Shown here: positions 44,740 to 52,988 of the stretch, one piece after another
Layout: every line of letters begins with the position of its first letter
Numbering within the stretch: position 1 is the stretch's first letter
The notes under the pieces: model-generated
Told to the model about the DNA's origin: nothing
Seen by the model: only the letters and a program-made list of their open reading frames with translations
Databases searched by the model: none
Source of the DNA: Bacteroidia bacterium
GTDB taxonomy: Bacteria; Bacteroidota; Bacteroidia; CAIKAF01
Length of the DNA stretch: 64,000 nt
Assembly: GCA_016742095.1 (NCBI GenBank)
Contig: JACVCJ010000010.1
Coordinates: 1 to 64,000, forward strand
Direction: 5' to 3'
Translations under genes and position numbers: made by a program

Positions 44740-45354
44740 ATGAGCAGAAAAAAGTCGGCCGCGGCATTGCTCTATTTTGCCGTGCATAAACCCTATATGG
44801 TACTTTCCCAGTTTACGCCGGAACACGGCAAGGCGCACCTGGGCAACTTCTTCGATTTTCCGAAGGACGTGTATTCGCTGGGCCGGCTGGACGAGGATTC
44901 GGAAGGGCTGCTGATCCTCACGAACGACCGGGAACTGAAGACCTGCGCCATGAACAGCGGGCTGAAGATACCCAAGACCTATGCCGTGCAGGTGGAAGGA
45001 AAGATCAGCGATGAAGCCCTGCAGAAGCTGGCTTCGGGCCTGCATATACGCGTGAACGGCAGCGATCATCTTACCGCTCCGGCCGAAGCCCGTCGACTTC
45101 CCGATCCCGGTTTCCCGCCACGGGTGCCGCCCGTACTAAAGCCCTCCGGCTGGATCTCGCTCACTATTTACGAAGGTAAATTCCGCCAGGTGCGCAAAAT
45201 GACGGCCGCTGCAGGCTTCCCTACCCTGCGCCTGGTACGTACGGGGTACGGAGCCGTCACGCTGGGCAATATAAAACCCGGCGAATGTGTACAACTGAGC
45301 CGCAAAGCCGCCTGGCTCAAAATTACCGGCAGAGAACCCGATCAATTTCCGTAG
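44740..45354 (+). CDS. rluE: 23S rRNA pseudouridine synthase, RluE-type
   Basis: The RsuA/RluB/E-family enzyme has 204 residues. It lacks the N-terminal S4 domain, as RluE does. The catalytic aspartate is D51 in SLGRLDEDSEGLLILTND, KTYAVQVEG follows, and the conserved late block is EGKFRQVRKMTAAAGFPTLRLVR. It would modify a uridine in 23S rRNA (U2457 in E. coli RluE). The N-terminal MSRKKSAAALLYFAVHKPYMV starts right at the catalytic domain. Its stop overlaps the end of the convergent dehydrogenase gene by 13 bp. Confidence 0.9.
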   Translation: MSRKKSAAALLYFAVHKPYMVLSQFTPEHGKAHLGNFFDFPKDVYSLGRLDEDSEGLLILTNDRELKTCAMNSGLKIPKTYAVQVEGKISDEALQKLASGLHIRVNGSDHLTAPAEARRLPDPGFPPRVPPVLKPSGWISLTIYEGKFRQVRKMTAAAGFPTLRLVRTGYGAVTLGNIKPGECVQLSRKAAWLKITGREPDQFP

Positions 45355-46544
45355 GCGTAGTCGCGCAGGTATTCGTAGGGTTCCGTCAGTTCCCCGTTTT
45401 TAAGAATGGTGGCACGTTCCAGCGTGCGGGCCTCGTTATCCTGTATAAAAAGCGGCAGTACTTTTTCGGTAAGTTCTTTGCCGAAGAACGCGCTGGCATC
45501 GCGGGGCAGTTCGCAGGGAAGGTTGTCCACCGCCATTACGGTTATGCTGTTCTTTTCAAAGGCCGCCGTTTCCCGGAATTCCGTTTTATCTATGCCGTAC
45601 AGCGGATCGGCAATGGTGCTGGGACGAATGGTGGTCGGCACCGATCCCTCGATGTCGCAGGTCACGTCGGCAATTACGTCCATGGTCCAGCGCGGGTCCC
45701 GCATATCTTCGCGGGTAAAGAGCGGGGCCGATTTTCCGTCCCAGTAATGACAGGAGATAAAAATATCCGCCACGCGGGTCATGGGCGTAAAAACGCTTAC
45801 ATATTCGTGGGAATGCGTATAAAAATGGGCTTTCTCGAAAGCGCCGGGGCGTGTGGGATGTGTATAGAACTCGTCGTAGTTCATTACGTGATACATACGT
45901 TCGCCGCTGCCGGTCTCAAACGTATGGCGGTCCACCTGTGTAAAGCCCGCCTGTTTCATAATTTCGAAAGCGCCCTTACCCACACGGCCGGTGCCGGTAA
46001 TGATGATCTTAACGGGCGGAAGGCTGATGCGGTGCAGTTCGGCAAACATTTCGGCCTTGTCGAAACATTCGTGTGCCGGTTTCAGAGAAAAGGTACCGTT
46101 GCGCAGTCCGTAGGCGCGTATACCGTTGTAGGCTCCCACCAGTCCGGCATAGTAGCCAAAACCGATAATGCGGTCGTGACGGGCATCGCGCAGGCATTCG
46201 TAATCGATGAGCGTGATCTTTTTTTCGATCATCGCTTTCATCAGATCGCGGTTATAGGGTTGTTTTTTAATGGTATGCGAAAAGAAAAGATAGGTTTTGG
46301 CGGGGATCAGGTCTTTTATTTTCACTTCTTTCACGCCGAAAAGTATGTCCATATCGCCCAGGTCCTCTTTCAGTACGAGTCCGCGGGCGCTGTATTCTTC
46401 ATCGCTGAATCCTCTCACGGGCGAAGGCTGAACCTGTACCAGGGCGTTAAAGTTTTCCAAAAGTGCGGCCGCCTGTTCAGGCGAGAAAGGTACACGTTTA
46501 TCAGGCGGGGTCTTTCCTTCACGAATAATTCCGATTTTCAGCAT
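45342..46544 (-). CDS. AlaDH/PNT-type dehydrogenase, saccharopine dehydrogenase-like
   Basis: The protein has 400 residues from ATG 46544 (MLKIGIIREGKTPPDKRVPFSP). The N-terminal domain matches the alanine dehydrogenase/transhydrogenase fold start (IREGKxPxDxRVxxxP). The NAD-binding motif is IIITGTGRVGKGAFEIM. The pattern of HYWD ... DPRWTMDVIADVTCDIEGSVP corresponds to lysine-forming (NAD-dependent) saccharopine dehydrogenases and their Bacteroidota relatives, so lysine degradation or synthesis is possible. The substrate is not proven. A frame extending further upstream overlaps clpS and is not used. Confidence 0.85.
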   Translation of the reverse strand: MLKIGIIREGKTPPDKRVPFSPEQAAALLENFNALVQVQPSPVRGFSDEEYSARGLVLKEDLGDMDILFGVKEVKIKDLIPAKTYLFFSHTIKKQPYNRDLMKAMIEKKITLIDYECLRDARHDRIIGFGYYAGLVGAYNGIRAYGLRNGTFSLKPAHECFDKAEMFAELHRISLPPVKIIITGTGRVGKGAFEIMKQAGFTQVDRHTFETGSGERMYHVMNYDEFYTHPTRPGAFEKAHFYTHSHEYVSVFTPMTRVADIFISCHYWDGKSAPLFTREDMRDPRWTMDVIADVTCDIEGSVPTTIRPSTIADPLYGIDKTEFRETAAFEKNSITVMAVDNLPCELPRDASAFFGKELTEKVLPLFIQDNEARTLERATILKNGELTEPYEYLRDYAYGN

Positions 46545-46564
46545 AATGATCCTAAAATTTGCTG

Positions 46565-46572
46565 CAAAAGTA
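46565..46572 (-). promoter_or_regulatory. -7 element of the dehydrogenase gene
   Basis: CAAAAGTA on the plus strand reads TACTTTTG on the coding strand and lies 20 bp before the ATG at 46544. It faces away from the clpS promoter 16 bp to the right. Confidence 0.5.
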
Positions 46573-46587
46573 AACAAAGAAAAAAAC

Positions 46588-46618
46588 TTGACAGGCACGA
46601 TGCTTGTTTGTACCTTTG
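46588..46618 (+). promoter_or_regulatory. Promoter of clpS
   Basis: TTG (46588-46590) and TACCTTTG (46611-46618) are separated by 20 bp, a textbook Bacteroidota promoter, 19 bp before the ATG at 46638. Confidence 0.75.
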
Positions 46619-46637
46619 CATCCGGAATATAAACGAT

Positions 46638-46931
46638 ATGAACTGGGACATTATAAAAGCGACCTACCAGGAGCAATACGAAGAAGACGTACTGACACTC
46701 AGCGGAGAAGGCTGTACCATTGTATTGCACAACGACGATTACAACACATTTGACCATGTGATCGAGTCGCTGGTGGAAGTATGCAAACACGAAGCGGAAC
46801 AGGCCGAGCAATGCGCCTGGATCACGCACTTTGTAGGTAAATGCGAAGTAAAGAAAGGCAGTGAAGAACTGCTGAAGAGCATGTACAGAAAACTCAAAGT
46901 GAGAGGATTAACCGTAACCCTCGAAAAATAA
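46638..46931 (+). CDS. clpS: ATP-dependent Clp protease adaptor ClpS
   Basis: The protein has 97 residues from ATG 46638. The ClpS core shows IVLHNDDYNTFDHVIESLVEVC (the NDDYxxxxxV signature) and the helix-strand WITHFVGKCEVKKGSEEL near residues 60-80. ClpS delivers N-degron substrates to ClpAP/ClpCP. A longer frame upstream would overlap the divergent dehydrogenase gene and has no ClpS similarity. clpA/clpC is not adjacent. Confidence 0.93.
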   Translation: MNWDIIKATYQEQYEEDVLTLSGEGCTIVLHNDDYNTFDHVIESLVEVCKHEAEQAEQCAWITHFVGKCEVKKGSEELLKSMYRKLKVRGLTVTLEK

Positions 46932-46941
46932 GCAAAATTTA

Positions 46942-46973
46942 TTTGGTGTATATAGAACCGCTTTCTATATTTG
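46942..46973 (+). promoter_or_regulatory. Promoter of tRNA-Arg
   Basis: TTTG (46942-46945) and TATATTTG (46966-46973) are 20 bp apart, a full consensus promoter. It lies 37 bp before the mature tRNA start. Confidence 0.8.
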
Positions 46974-47010
46974 CACCCCGATTTGAGAGAAACATCTCTG
47001 GCGGAAAGTT

Positions 47011-47084
47011 GGTTGCGTAGCTCAATTGGATAGAGCATCTGACTACGGATCAGAAGGTTTGGGGTTCGAATCCCTACGCGACCA
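47011..47084 (+). tRNA. tRNA-Arg (anticodon ACG)
   Basis: The acceptor stem GGTTGCG pairs with CGCGACC (one G-U). The D arm contains TAGCTCAATTGGATAGAGC. The anticodon stem TCTGA/TCAGA encloses CTACGGA with anticodon ACG (wobble A is normally edited to inosine). The T arm is GGGGTTCGAATCCC. The last base is the discriminator A; CCA is not encoded. ACG reads CGU/CGC/CGA arginine codons. Confidence 0.97.
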
Positions 47085-47098
47085 CGAGTAACCATTTT

Positions 47099-47130
47099 AA
47101 GCCTGTAAATAACACATTTGCAGGCTTTTT
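47099..47130 (+). terminator. Terminator of tRNA-Arg
   Basis: A 12-bp stem (aagcctgtaaat / atttgcaggctt with one G-U) with a 5-nt loop (aacac) is followed by further T residues. Confidence 0.88.
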
Positions 47131-47212
47131 CATTTCCTGTTTTTTACTTCGCCTTTTATTGCGTAATATAGCTTCCGGCTCTTTGCAACGATCCTTATAC
47201 GAATATACAGGC

Positions 47213-49000
47213 ATGAATCTTTTACGCAGCATCCTGCCGGGCCTCCTTTTGCTCAGCAGCAATATCTTACTTTCCGCCCAGAAAGCCCCGGGCCGCAACC
47301 AGAGCGTACGCGCCCTGAACAGCATTACCACCTACCTCAACCAGGCTTTTTACATCAATGTTTCCGCCTATACGGACATCCGTTTTTTCAGCAGCAGCTA
47401 TGTACACAACCTGGAAAGACCCGGCACCTTCAGCTGGCAGATCTACGACAATAAGAATTCGCGCGTGCGCTACGATTTCGGGGTCGATTTTAAAGATTAT
47501 CCCGAAGTAAAGCCCGATGCCGAAGGCTTCCTCACTTCCTGGGAGAACGACTGGCTTAAAATGCTGAAAACCCGCCGGCAGATGGAAGCTCAGCTGGCTC
47601 CCCTGCGCCTGCCGGCCGACGGCGAACTGATGTGGCAGCTCAATCTCTTTTCACAGAACCTGGACAGTATGCTGCAGCGACACGACCGCATCGTGCAGTA
47701 CGTATACCGCCGCGAATTTGAACAGGACGCACCCCAGTACGAAAAAGCCTACCGCCTGATCATGGAACTGCAGGCCTGTTTCCCGGCCTACCGCAATACC
47801 CTGCGCGCCCTGTACCGGGCCATGGAGAGCCTGTACAACGAAAAATGGGCGCCCCTGCGTACCCAGCCCGTGATACAGGAAGCCGAAAAAGAAATACGGA
47901 AATCCGCCGAACTGGCCCAGGCCTGGGAAGAAGACCTGTACAACGGCATCAATACAGGCAATGCATCTTACGACGCAGAATTACGCAGGCTGAATGCCGA
48001 AGGCCTCGCCCGCGACTCCGCTCTTTTTGCACGAACGTACGGGTATGATTCCCCCTCGAACGGGGCCATGCCGCACACGCGCTACGTCATGTTCTTTAAA
48101 ATGATGCATTCCTCCCTGTATCATTATGCCGGTGGAAGGACCTATTATGAGTCCTACATGGAAAATGCGCCCCAGGATTACAACCGCTTTACCTTCGGCT
48201 ATAATTCCCTGATGGAATACTACAACCGCTTTGCCGATTGTGCCGACGGACGCCTGCTGTCGGCAGATATGGATTATTCGATGCCCATGGCGGCCCGGCT
48301 GGGCGTGGATACGGCCCAGAACCCGCTGCTGCACCGGCCTAAAACCGGTATGCTCTTTATTTTTAAAGGTAAACAACGCGAAGTGCCGCCGCCCCCGGAT
48401 ACCCTGACCGTACCGATACCGCAGGACAGCGTACCGCCCAGCCACGAAACGATGATACAGAACGCCGTTCCGCATCACCTCATTTACCTGGTGGATGTTT
48501 CCAGTTCGATGCGGGCCAACGGACAGCTCGATTCCATGAAAGCCGCCATTTCCTACCTGGTGCGCCTGCAACGTCCGCAGGACCGTATTTCCCTGCTTAC
48601 GTTCTCTTCGGAAGCCCGGCGTTTCCTGAGTTTCATTCCCTGTGATAATAAGACCCATATCCTTTCCGTGATCCGCGACCTGAACAGCGGCGGAGGCACC
48701 GAGGCCGGCAAGGGAGTGGCCGCCGCCTATGCCCTGGCCGACAGCTGCCTGGCCTATGAAGGCCGGACCCGCATCCTGCTGGCTACCGACGGCGTGTTCC
48801 ACCTGGACAAAAAGAGCGAAAAACGCATTACACAGTATGCGCTGAAGGGCGTGCGGCTCAGCATCCTGCTTTCCGGGCACCGGCATGAGAAAAGTACCCT
48901 CGGCTATTATGAAAAGCTGAGTACGGGCAGCGGCGGACTCTTTTACCGCGTGGGCGCCGCCGGCTTAAAGGACGTACTGGTAAAAGAGGCCACCGAATAA
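47213..49000 (+). CDS. Secreted von Willebrand factor A protein
   Basis: The protein has 595 residues from ATG 47213 (MNLLRSILPGLLLLSSNILL signal peptide, cleavage near LSAQ). The first 390 residues are an unassigned helical region rich in Tyr, Arg and Glu. Residues about 425-590 are a vWA domain with the MIDAS motif DVSSS (HLIYLVDVSSSMR) and LATDGVFHL as the conserved Asp. Secreted vWA proteins bind metal-dependent ligands or form cell-surface complexes. It lies between tRNA-Arg and the injection-system operon but 307 bp upstream of the operon, so a link is only positional. No sorting domain is seen at the C-terminus. Confidence 0.85.
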   Translation: MNLLRSILPGLLLLSSNILLSAQKAPGRNQSVRALNSITTYLNQAFYINVSAYTDIRFFSSSYVHNLERPGTFSWQIYDNKNSRVRYDFGVDFKDYPEVKPDAEGFLTSWENDWLKMLKTRRQMEAQLAPLRLPADGELMWQLNLFSQNLDSMLQRHDRIVQYVYRREFEQDAPQYEKAYRLIMELQACFPAYRNTLRALYRAMESLYNEKWAPLRTQPVIQEAEKEIRKSAELAQAWEEDLYNGINTGNASYDAELRRLNAEGLARDSALFARTYGYDSPSNGAMPHTRYVMFFKMMHSSLYHYAGGRTYYESYMENAPQDYNRFTFGYNSLMEYYNRFADCADGRLLSADMDYSMPMAARLGVDTAQNPLLHRPKTGMLFIFKGKQREVPPPPDTLTVPIPQDSVPPSHETMIQNAVPHHLIYLVDVSSSMRANGQLDSMKAAISYLVRLQRPQDRISLLTFSSEARRFLSFIPCDNKTHILSVIRDLNSGGGTEAGKGVAAAYALADSCLAYEGRTRILLATDGVFHLDKKSEKRITQYALKGVRLSILLSGHRHEKSTLGYYEKLSTGSGGLFYRVGAAGLKDVLVKEATE

Positions 49001-49076
49001 GATCCGGCACTCTTTTTGCATACAGCAAAGTTTAACCCCGCTTACACGTTAAAATCCTGAAAAGACGCGTTCGTTC

Positions 49077-49100
49077 GTTTATAAGAGTTAACTTATAAAC
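49077..49100. promoter_or_regulatory. Perfect inverted repeat, possible operator
   Basis: Arms GTTTATAAG and CTTATAAAC are separated by AGTTAA. No T-run follows, so it looks like a dimeric protein-binding site rather than a terminator. It lies 208 bp before the first gene of the injection-system operon. Confidence 0.4.
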
Positions 49101-49172
49101 AACACATCCCTTTCAAAGTTTACAAACACCCTTCTTTTAACAAACTGAAAATTAAAAACATACAATTTTTAA

Positions 49173-49208
49173 CCGGGTAAATTCACGTATTCTCCTCCCG
49201 GCTTTTTT
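49173..49208 (+). terminator. Hairpin with T-run upstream of the operon
   Basis: CCGGG (49173-49177) pairs with CCCGG (49197-49201) around a 19-nt loop, followed by CTTTTTT. It may end the vWA transcript or attenuate the operon leader. Confidence 0.45.
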
Positions 49209-49307
49209 ACGGGGGTCGCTTTTGCGCTCTGTTCATAAGTGAATTTGTGCGACGTTCCTGAATGCTCTTTCTTCGGTTCCGGAATTCTTTTTATTGCACT
49301 ACTTAAC

Positions 49308-51083
49308 ATGAGAGCCTCTGGCTACATACGCCCGTTTTTGCTGTTTTTGCTGTTCTGCACACACCTGGCCGCACTGGCCCAGTTGCCGGCAGCGCCTAAA
49401 ACTGCGACGACTCCCGTAACGGCGGCGAAACAACAGGTGCAGCAGAAGGAAAGCCTTTTTAAAAAACTTACCCAGAAGATCGGTCAGGCCAAAAAAGTGG
49501 CCGCTAAGGTAAAGCTGCCCGCCGCAGAAGCCCATAACCAGAAACGTGTACTCCAGGTCTATGGCTGGCATCCCTACTGGATCAGCGACGCGCATTTCAA
49601 TTACGACTACAACCTGCTTACCACGCTTTCGTACTATGCCTGCGATATGAAACTGAATCCCGCCGGCGAAACCGAATACATTCTCAACGGCTGGGACAGT
49701 CCGGCCACTACCGAAATGATCGACCTGGCCCGTGCCGACGGCTGCCGCATCGAGCTTACCCTGCGCTGCCAGGACCAGGAGACCCTGCGCAATGTGCTCA
49801 ACGACCCGGAAGAACAGAAAAGCTGTATTTCCATGCTCCTCAATATGATCACGATGGAGCAGAAAGGCGACGGCATTACGGTGGCCTTCGAAAGTATTCC
49901 TTCCGGCAACGAGGTGCAGCTCACGAAGTTCCTGCTGGCTTTTTCGGACAGCCTGGCGGCCAAAGGCAAGACCCTTTCGCTGAGTCTGCCCGCACGGGAT
50001 GCATCCAACAGTTACCAGTTGTCGCAGCTGGCCCCACACCTGGACCAGTTCATCATTGCGGGCTATAACTTTAACGGCAAGAACAGCGGTCAGCCCGGCC
50101 CGGTGGCCCCGCTCGAAAGCAGTTACCACTGGGACCAGAATACGATAAAACGTTCGGTTGCCGCCTATGTGGACGCCGGCGTGCCCAGGACAAAAATGAT
50201 CCTGGCCCTGCCCTATCACGGGGCCGTGTGGCAGGTAGATTCCTCGGGCAAAGGCAGGCCGAAATATAAATACCGCGATAACCCACGCTACAACCGCGTA
50301 ATGGACCATGCGGAAAAGCATCCGCAGAACATACAGTACGACACGGTATCGCATAGCAATTACTACTATTTCCAGGAAAAAGGAAAGACCTATGTCTGTT
50401 TCTACGATAACGGCCGTTCCCTGAAAGAAAAATACGAATGGGTGGGCAAAGAAGGGCTGGCCGGAGCCGGCATCTGGGCCCTGGGTTACGACAATGGCCG
50501 GCCCGAGCTCTGGAATTCGCTGGGGAACAAGGTAAACGTGCTTAAGATGGATTCGGCCCTGAGTAAACCGACCGCCCTTTCGGACAGTACGGAGATCAAC
50601 AAAGCGCCGGGAAGTGCGGGGGCTGCGGCAGCCACGGCCGGAGCCGCCGGTACTTCCTCCACAGCAGCGGGAGCCGCCGGAGAAGCCGCGGCCAAAGACA
50701 GTACGGCAGCTGCCCCTACCGTGCTCGATGAAATGAAAGGCGTGGCCGAAAACCCCAGGGTACTCACCACCCTTGTACTTACCCTGGCCGTATTTTGTGT
50801 GATCGGGCTGCTGTGTTCACTGGGCTATGAAAGTGTACGCGAAAAACTGCTCATTACCGGATTCCCGGTCTATTTCCTGGCACAGGGCGTACTGGCACTG
50901 CTTTTTCTTTCCCTTTATTCCATTATCAGCTTCCTGCGCGACGATCCTTCGCTGGCCGATATCGTTGACCCGGCCCGTTTCCTGGTGTGGCTTACCTGGA
51001 TAACGGTGTTCCTGAGCATGCTGATAAATATATTGAGTTACAAACTGTTCCTTGACCAGGTACGCAGAGGGAGATTACCATAG
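49308..51083 (+). CDS. GH18-like domain protein with C-terminal membrane segments, head of the injection-system operon
   Basis: The protein has 591 residues. It starts at ATG 49308, the only start giving a signal peptide (MRASGYIRPFLLFLLFCTHL). A Lys/Gln-rich linker, then a GH18-like (chitinase-fold) domain at about residues 80-420 shows LQVYGWHPYWI, LSYYACDM and FIIAGYNFNG. The signature DGxDxDxE reads DGITVAFE (D188 to E195): the general acid E195 is kept but two aspartates are replaced by T191 and A193. An Ala/Gly/Ser/Thr linker (about 435-470) leads to three membrane helices near 485-505, 515-540 and 560-580. The stop is followed directly (0 bp) by the next gene. Whether it cleaves glycan is doubtful. 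Confidence 0.82.
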   Translation: MRASGYIRPFLLFLLFCTHLAALAQLPAAPKTATTPVTAAKQQVQQKESLFKKLTQKIGQAKKVAAKVKLPAAEAHNQKRVLQVYGWHPYWISDAHFNYDYNLLTTLSYYACDMKLNPAGETEYILNGWDSPATTEMIDLARADGCRIELTLRCQDQETLRNVLNDPEEQKSCISMLLNMITMEQKGDGITVAFESIPSGNEVQLTKFLLAFSDSLAAKGKTLSLSLPARDASNSYQLSQLAPHLDQFIIAGYNFNGKNSGQPGPVAPLESSYHWDQNTIKRSVAAYVDAGVPRTKMILALPYHGAVWQVDSSGKGRPKYKYRDNPRYNRVMDHAEKHPQNIQYDTVSHSNYYYFQEKGKTYVCFYDNGRSLKEKYEWVGKEGLAGAGIWALGYDNGRPELWNSLGNKVNVLKMDSALSKPTALSDSTEINKAPGSAGAAAATAGAAGTSSTAAGAAGEAAAKDSTAAAPTVLDEMKGVAENPRVLTTLVLTLAVFCVIGLLCSLGYESVREKLLITGFPVYFLAQGVLALLFLSLYSIISFLRDDPSLADIVDPARFLVWLTWITVFLSMLINILSYKLFLDQVRRGRLP

Positions 51084-51365
51084 ATGAAAGGACTGGAAAA
51101 ATTACTGGGTCTGATACAGGGATTCCTGGCCAAATCGCTGGTGTGGGGGCTGATCGCCTTCCTGTCCTGCATTCCGCTGGCCCTGCTCCTGCTGAACATT
51201 TTCGACGGGCAGATCGACGATAACGAAGCCTTTATGGAAGAGATCGAAGGCCGGATAGACCTGCTCTTCGTGATCTTCGCCCTCACCTGTTTCTGTGGAG
51301 TGATCCTCATCCGGATGCTGGCGGTATCTGTAAAAATAATGATCGAAAAGAAAAACAAAAAATAA
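51084..51365 (+). CDS. Small two-TM membrane protein of the injection-system operon
   Basis: The protein has 93 residues. Two membrane helices (SLVWGLIAFLSCIPLALLLL and LLFVIFALTCFCGVILI) are separated by an acidic loop (DGQIDDNEAFMEEIEGRID) and followed by a basic tail (EKKNKK). It starts on the base after the stop of the GH18-like gene and is 6 bp before the cap gene, so it is part of the operon. No family is recognised. Together with the GH18-like protein it gives the operon two membrane-bound products, which is not usual for free eCIS particles. Confidence 0.75.
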   Translation: MKGLEKLLGLIQGFLAKSLVWGLIAFLSCIPLALLLLNIFDGQIDDNEAFMEEIEGRIDLLFVIFALTCFCGVILIRMLAVSVKIMIEKKNKK

Positions 51366-51371
51366 GATCGC

Positions 51372-51953
51372 ATGATCGACGAGGCCATAAAATTTATCGA
51401 AAAGGAACTGAACGGTTTTTTCCGTATCAGGCTCAACAGCATCGAAGATAAAGCTGTGGCCTCGGCATTGGTGAACCAGGACGGCAGCCCGGCCCTGCGC
51501 GAAGAGAACAAGGTGATCATTATGCTGGTAGACCTGCAGGAAGAAGGCGTACTGAAGAACACCGGCGTACAGCATTCCCTGCGCAACGGCGGCTTCGTAA
51601 AATCGCCCCTGCCCGTACACCTGAACCTGTACGTGTTGTTCGGCGCCTATTTCAGTGCGGGCAACTACCAGGAAGCCCTGAAATACGTTTCGGAGGTGAT
51701 CCGCTTTTTCCAGGTGCGCACCGTGTTCGATCGCAGTGGTTTCCCCGCCCTGCAGAACACTTCCATCGAAAAGCTGGTGTTCGAAATGTATCACCCCGAT
51801 TACCAGGCACGCAACAACCTGTGGTCTACCATAGGCGCCAAATATATACCCTCGGTCATTTACAAGGTAAAAATGCTCACGATCCGTGAAGAAAGTATGG
51901 CCCAGGAAATACCGGGTATCAGCGGACTGGACAAAAATTCGGAACCACAATGA
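51372..51953 (+). CDS. DUF4255 protein (Afp16/Pvc16-like tail terminator)
   Basis: The protein has 193 residues. The DUF4255 signature covers most of it: MIDEAIKFIEKELNGFF at the start, KVIIMLVDLQEEGVLKNTG, PVHLNLYVLFGAYF and NYQEALKYVSEVIRFFQ. In Afp and PVC particles this protein caps the distal end of the tube and sheath. Here it precedes the sheath gene rather than ending the operon. It overlaps the next gene by 4 bp (ATGA). Confidence 0.92.
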   Translation: MIDEAIKFIEKELNGFFRIRLNSIEDKAVASALVNQDGSPALREENKVIIMLVDLQEEGVLKNTGVQHSLRNGGFVKSPLPVHLNLYVLFGAYFSAGNYQEALKYVSEVIRFFQVRTVFDRSGFPALQNTSIEKLVFEMYHPDYQARNNLWSTIGAKYIPSVIYKVKMLTIREESMAQEIPGISGLDKNSEPQ

Positions 51954-52942
51954 TGCAGAGCTTCGACATAGTATCCGATCTTCGCCTGAGCCACGGCTAT
52001 TACAGGCAGGCTGCCTTCCGCGACCTGCGTTTTGTGCCCAGCAGCGTCAGCGCTGCGGTCATGAAGCAGAACGGCTTTACGCTGCGCCAGGACTATGGCC
52101 GCACACAGCTTACGGGTCCGGTAGAAAAAGAGGGTACTGAAATACGTTTCCTGCATACCGTACGCACACCGTTCTCGCTGCTTTTCTTTGCCGAAAGCGC
52201 CAATACCTACCTGGACAATATTTCGGACTTCCCGGAATGCGGTCCGGCCCAGGTGCCCCTGTTCTCGAACCTGTTCTGCAACGGCGACGATACGGCCCTC
52301 AACGGCAACGCGGCCGTGGAACTCTGCGGCAACAGCTGGACACTGCCCGCCATCGGGTGGAAAAGCACTTCCTTCAGCGACGGCTTCGGCAATGCCACCG
52401 AAATACCTTATCGTACCGAGAACGACATGCTGTTCTTCGATCTTTCAGTACTGGAAGAAGGCATTTATTATACCGAAACCGACAAAGGCACCCGCTACAT
52501 CAGCAATGTACACATGGGCTTCCGTGCCCGGCCCGCCGCCCTGCTGCACATCTGCAGCAACGATTCCCTGTGGCGCAACGGACTGCTGCGGCAGCCCTCC
52601 TACGGTCTGCACATCGGCGCACCGGCCCCCTACTGGCGTTACCTGTTCCCAAAATCGGCACTGGAGCACTACAACGGCGCACAGTTCAGCGTGGAGGCCA
52701 GCGATCGTTCGGTGCTTTTTGCCCGGGATACCGAAAACGGGGATACTACGTATGTAAGTTTCACTTCGGCCAACCCGATACCGCTGGAAGACAGCAAAAG
52801 CAGCCGCTTCCGCCTGAAACAGAACAACGGCAACGGCGGCCAGGACTCTATACTGGTGGCCGACCTGCCCCTGCCCGATCCATCGACCCTTATTTCGCGG
52901 AGAGACGAACGTATGATCTCTCCCATTTTCGTAAAGCTATAA
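51950..52942 (+). CDS. Unknown protein between cap and sheath genes
   Basis: The protein has 330 residues, soluble and beta-rich by appearance, with no signal peptide (MMQSFDIVSDLRLSHGYYRQ). Cys residues are scattered (FPECGPAQ, LFCNGDD, VELCGNSW, LHICSND). Motifs worth noting are ALLHICSNDSLWRNGL and APAPYWRYLFPKSALEHYNG. It overlaps the cap gene by 4 bp and precedes the sheath gene by 46 bp, so it is part of the particle's module. A structural role at the cap-sheath interface is the simplest inference, but no homologue is recognised. Confidence 0.75.
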   Translation: MMQSFDIVSDLRLSHGYYRQAAFRDLRFVPSSVSAAVMKQNGFTLRQDYGRTQLTGPVEKEGTEIRFLHTVRTPFSLLFFAESANTYLDNISDFPECGPAQVPLFSNLFCNGDDTALNGNAAVELCGNSWTLPAIGWKSTSFSDGFGNATEIPYRTENDMLFFDLSVLEEGIYYTETDKGTRYISNVHMGFRARPAALLHICSNDSLWRNGLLRQPSYGLHIGAPAPYWRYLFPKSALEHYNGAQFSVEASDRSVLFARDTENGDTTYVSFTSANPIPLEDSKSSRFRLKQNNGNGGQDSILVADLPLPDPSTLISRRDERMISPIFVKL

Positions 52943-52988
52943 TTAACAAGTAATAAATGTATAATCTCTTAAAAACTAAACTACGCTT

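Larger units (their letters stand above)
49001..49307 (+). other. Intergenic region upstream of the injection-system operon
   Basis: The 307 bp between the vWA gene and the operon hold no gene. They contain a perfect 9-bp inverted repeat (49077-49100), a GC-rich hairpin with a T-run (49173-49208), and a weak -7-like TGAATTTG at 49240. The region is AT-rich relative to the coding flanks and is the likely site of operon control. Confidence 0.6.
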
